Of a stretch of DNA of 7,891 nucleotides, positions 6,325 through 7,891 are shown in pieces. The DNA is taken from positions 1 through 7,891 of the forward strand of contig JBHHUB010000184.1 in NCBI GenBank assembly GCA_046753625.1. The letters are read 5' to 3'. Source of the DNA: JADFOB01 sp046753625 (lineage in GTDB: Bacteria > Planctomycetota > Phycisphaerae > UBA1845). Under the pieces are notes generated by a model, which was given only the letters and a program-made list of their open reading frames with translations, did no database searches and was not told where the DNA came from. Numbering within the stretch: position 1 is the stretch's first letter; every line of letters begins with the position of its first letter. The translations under genes were made by a program, and so were the position numbers.

Positions 6325-6353
6325 TTGAATTTGATGGGCAAAGCGTGGATAAT
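6325..6353 (+). promoter_or_regulatory. Candidate promoter of the IPTL-CTERM propeller gene
   Basis: TTGAAT (6325-6330), a 17-base spacer and GATAAT (6348-6353, five of six consensus bases) precede the gene by about 60 bases. Transcription would start near 6360, so the two palindromes at 6365-6374 and 6383-6394 fall in the leader. Confidence 0.6.
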
Positions 6354-6364
6354 GATGTTTTCAA

Positions 6365-6394
6365 CCCGCGCGGGCGAACGTCATTCCGCGGAAT
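6365..6394. promoter_or_regulatory. Two perfect palindromes in the leader of the propeller gene
   Basis: CCCGCGCGGG (6365-6374) and ATTCCGCGGAAT (6383-6394) are both perfect palindromes, with centres 19 bases apart, between the predicted transcription start and the ribosome site. The position suits an operator for a dimeric repressor, or short mRNA hairpins. Function is inferred from position only. Confidence 0.35.
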
Positions 6395-6414
6395 CAGTGA
6401 GAAAGGGGAAAGGT

Positions 6415-7891
6415 ATGCTGCACAAGCGACATCTCGGTGTGGCCGTTGCGGCCTTGGTGTTTTCGCTCCTTGGGATGGCAAAGGCCCAGTGGTCCGAAGA
6501 CGGCGGCGTAAATCTGGCCATCGCGGATCGAACCGGCGAGCAAACGCAGGCGAAGATCGTGGCCACGGCCGATGGCGGGGCCTACGTAAGCTGGTTTGAC
6601 AATTCAACGAGTGGGTACGACGTCTACCTCCAGCGGCTCGATAGCGGCGGCGTGGAGCAATGGGCGCACAACGGCGTGCTCATCGCGGATCGGTCCTTCA
6701 GCTCGACCCAGGATTACGCGTTGGCCGTGGACACCGCCGGCAACGCCTTGCTGACGTTTCGCGACGATCGCAGCGGATCGGTCCAAATCACGGCCGCCAA
6801 GGTAAGCAGCGACGGCACGCTTGTTTGGGGGACCAACGGGATTCAACTTACGCTCGGCGGCAGCTTCGTGGCCGCGCCGAAAATCGCGGGCACGACCGAC
6901 GGCAACGTGGTGGTTGCGTGGACGAATGATTCCGACGTCAAACTCCAAAAGCTCGACGGTGCTGGAGTGCCACAATGGGGCACCGGCGTCACGATCGTCG
7001 ATGCGGGCGGCGGCAACTACACGGCCAGCGACCTGCACGCATCGGACGGCGGCAGCGTGATCGTCTCCATGGTGCTCGGATTCGGCGGCCAGCTCTATGC
7101 GCAAAAGCTTTCCTCTACGGGAAGCATGCTGTGGGGGGCCGCGCCGGTGAACTTGTTCGACGTGGGCGCGTTGCAGTTCGGCAACTTTCCCACGTTCGTA
7201 CCCGACGGGGCCGGCGGCGCCGTGTTTACCTGGTATACGACCAGTCCGCTGCAATGCTTCGTGCAGCGCATTGACGCCGACGGCACCGAACTGTACGCGC
7301 ACAACGGCGTGGCCACGTCCACGGTGGCTTCGCGGTTGCGGGTTTCGCCGAACGTATCCTTCAACACCGCAACCGAGGAAATCTTCGTTTCGTGGACAGA
7401 GCTCAATACCCTGCAATCGCAGCATGGCATCTATGCCCAGAAGTTTTCGCCGACCGGCGTGCGCCAATGGACGGACAGCGGACGGGTGATCGTGCCGGTG
7501 GGCGGCTTGGAGCAAACGCAGGCGCGGGCGTTGGCCTTTGGTGACGGCGCGATGTTCTTCTGGGTGGTCGCGCAGGGCTTCGGCAACCAGCGCGTCGAAG
7601 CCACGCGGCTCGACGGCAGCGGCAATGACGTCTGGTCGCCGGCGATCATCGAGCCGTCGTCGCTGGTATCAAGCAAATCACGCCTGGCCGTGGCGCTAAG
7701 TGCCAACAATCAGGCACTTTTGGCGTGGAAAGACGGCCGCGACGATGCCGGGGACATCTACGGGCAAAACGTCCTGGCAAACGGTTCGTTCGGCGTCCCC
7801 ATCGAGCCGATCCCCACGGTCTCGCAATGGGGCATGCTGGCGCTCATGCTCGCGGTCTTGGGCGTGGGCACGCTTGTTTTTCGGAATCGTT
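6415..7891 (+). CDS. Secreted beta-propeller-like protein with IPTL-CTERM anchor (3' partial)
   Basis: This frame is open from ATG 6415 to the window edge, 492 codons, with AGGGGA six to nine bases upstream. Residues 1-24 form a signal peptide (basic start, hydrophobic core, cut near AKA-QW). Residues 25-462 hold about eight degenerate repeats of 50-58 residues. Each has a strand like DGGAYVSWFD, then YxQ(K/R)LDxxGxxxW and often NGV. The key Trp or Tyr falls at 26, 83, 138, 188, 240, 294, 352 and 407. The first repeat starts at its W-strand and the last ends at IYGQNVLANG (448-457), as in propellers closed by pairing the first and last strands. The C-terminus has IPTVSQWG (466-473), a hydrophobic helix (474-489) and RNR: the IPTL-CTERM sorting signal, processed in known systems by exosortase H. 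The stop should lie only a few codons past the window. The protein is probably exported and surface-linked. No catalytic motif is seen; ligand unknown. Confidence 0.88.
   Translation, partial: MLHKRHLGVAVAALVFSLLGMAKAQWSEDGGVNLAIADRTGEQTQAKIVATADGGAYVSWFDNSTSGYDVYLQRLDSGGVEQWAHNGVLIADRSFSSTQDYALAVDTAGNALLTFRDDRSGSVQITAAKVSSDGTLVWGTNGIQLTLGGSFVAAPKIAGTTDGNVVVAWTNDSDVKLQKLDGAGVPQWGTGVTIVDAGGGNYTASDLHASDGGSVIVSMVLGFGGQLYAQKLSSTGSMLWGAAPVNLFDVGALQFGNFPTFVPDGAGGAVFTWYTTSPLQCFVQRIDADGTELYAHNGVATSTVASRLRVSPNVSFNTATEEIFVSWTELNTLQSQHGIYAQKFSPTGVRQWTDSGRVIVPVGGLEQTQARALAFGDGAMFFWVVAQGFGNQRVEATRLDGSGNDVWSPAIIEPSSLVSSKSRLAVALSANNQALLAWKDGRDDAGDIYGQNVLANGSFGVPIEPIPTVSQWGMLALMLAVLGVGTLVFRNR

Noticed and set aside
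6604..7515. 303-residue minus-strand frame
   Set aside because: It is wholly antisense to the propeller gene, which has a signal peptide, repeats and sorting tail. Its own translation is His/Arg-rich with no motif.

Overview
This window looks like chromosomal DNA of a GC-rich bacterium, most probably a planctomycete or a close relative. The pointers are a secreted protein ending in an IPTVSQWG sorting tail, a prepilin-like protein with an H-X9-DG motif, two adjacent bactofilins (one fused to a zinc ribbon), and a large NhaD/CitMHS_2-type transporter. The assignment is inferred from gene content only; no rRNA or other marker is present.

Layout: (1) 1-807, plus strand: C-terminal part of UvrA, 5' end outside the window. 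(2) 725-1246, minus: a membrane-anchored CPPC thioredoxin-fold protein, convergent with uvrA and overlapping its 3' end by 83 bases. (3) 1411-1590, minus: a 59-residue protein with Cys/His pairs, with its own candidate promoter. (4) 1591-1892: non-coding DNA with an imperfect 35-bp tandem repeat and several hairpins. (5) 1893-3383, minus: a 496-residue ion transporter starting at GTG. (6) 3398-3886: about 490 bases with no supportable gene. (7) 3887-4850, minus: two bactofilin genes behind a strong sigma-70-like promoter at 4933-4960. (8) 5122-6075, minus: a 317-residue prepilin-like protein starting at TTG. (9) 6076-6414: a divergent control region with a promoter for each neighbour, a REP-like hairpin and two perfect palindromes. 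(10) 6415-7891, plus: a secreted, IPTL-CTERM-anchored, probably eight-bladed beta-propeller protein whose last codons lie beyond the window.

Most genes look like independent units. The exception is the bactofilin pair, which reads as one transcription unit. I see no defence system, mobile element, CRISPR array or dedicated biosynthetic cluster. The most interesting items are the long propeller gene that runs off the edge, the zinc-ribbon/bactofilin partner gene, the small Cys/His protein, the antisense overlap at the uvrA 3' end, and the compact divergent promoter region with palindromes.
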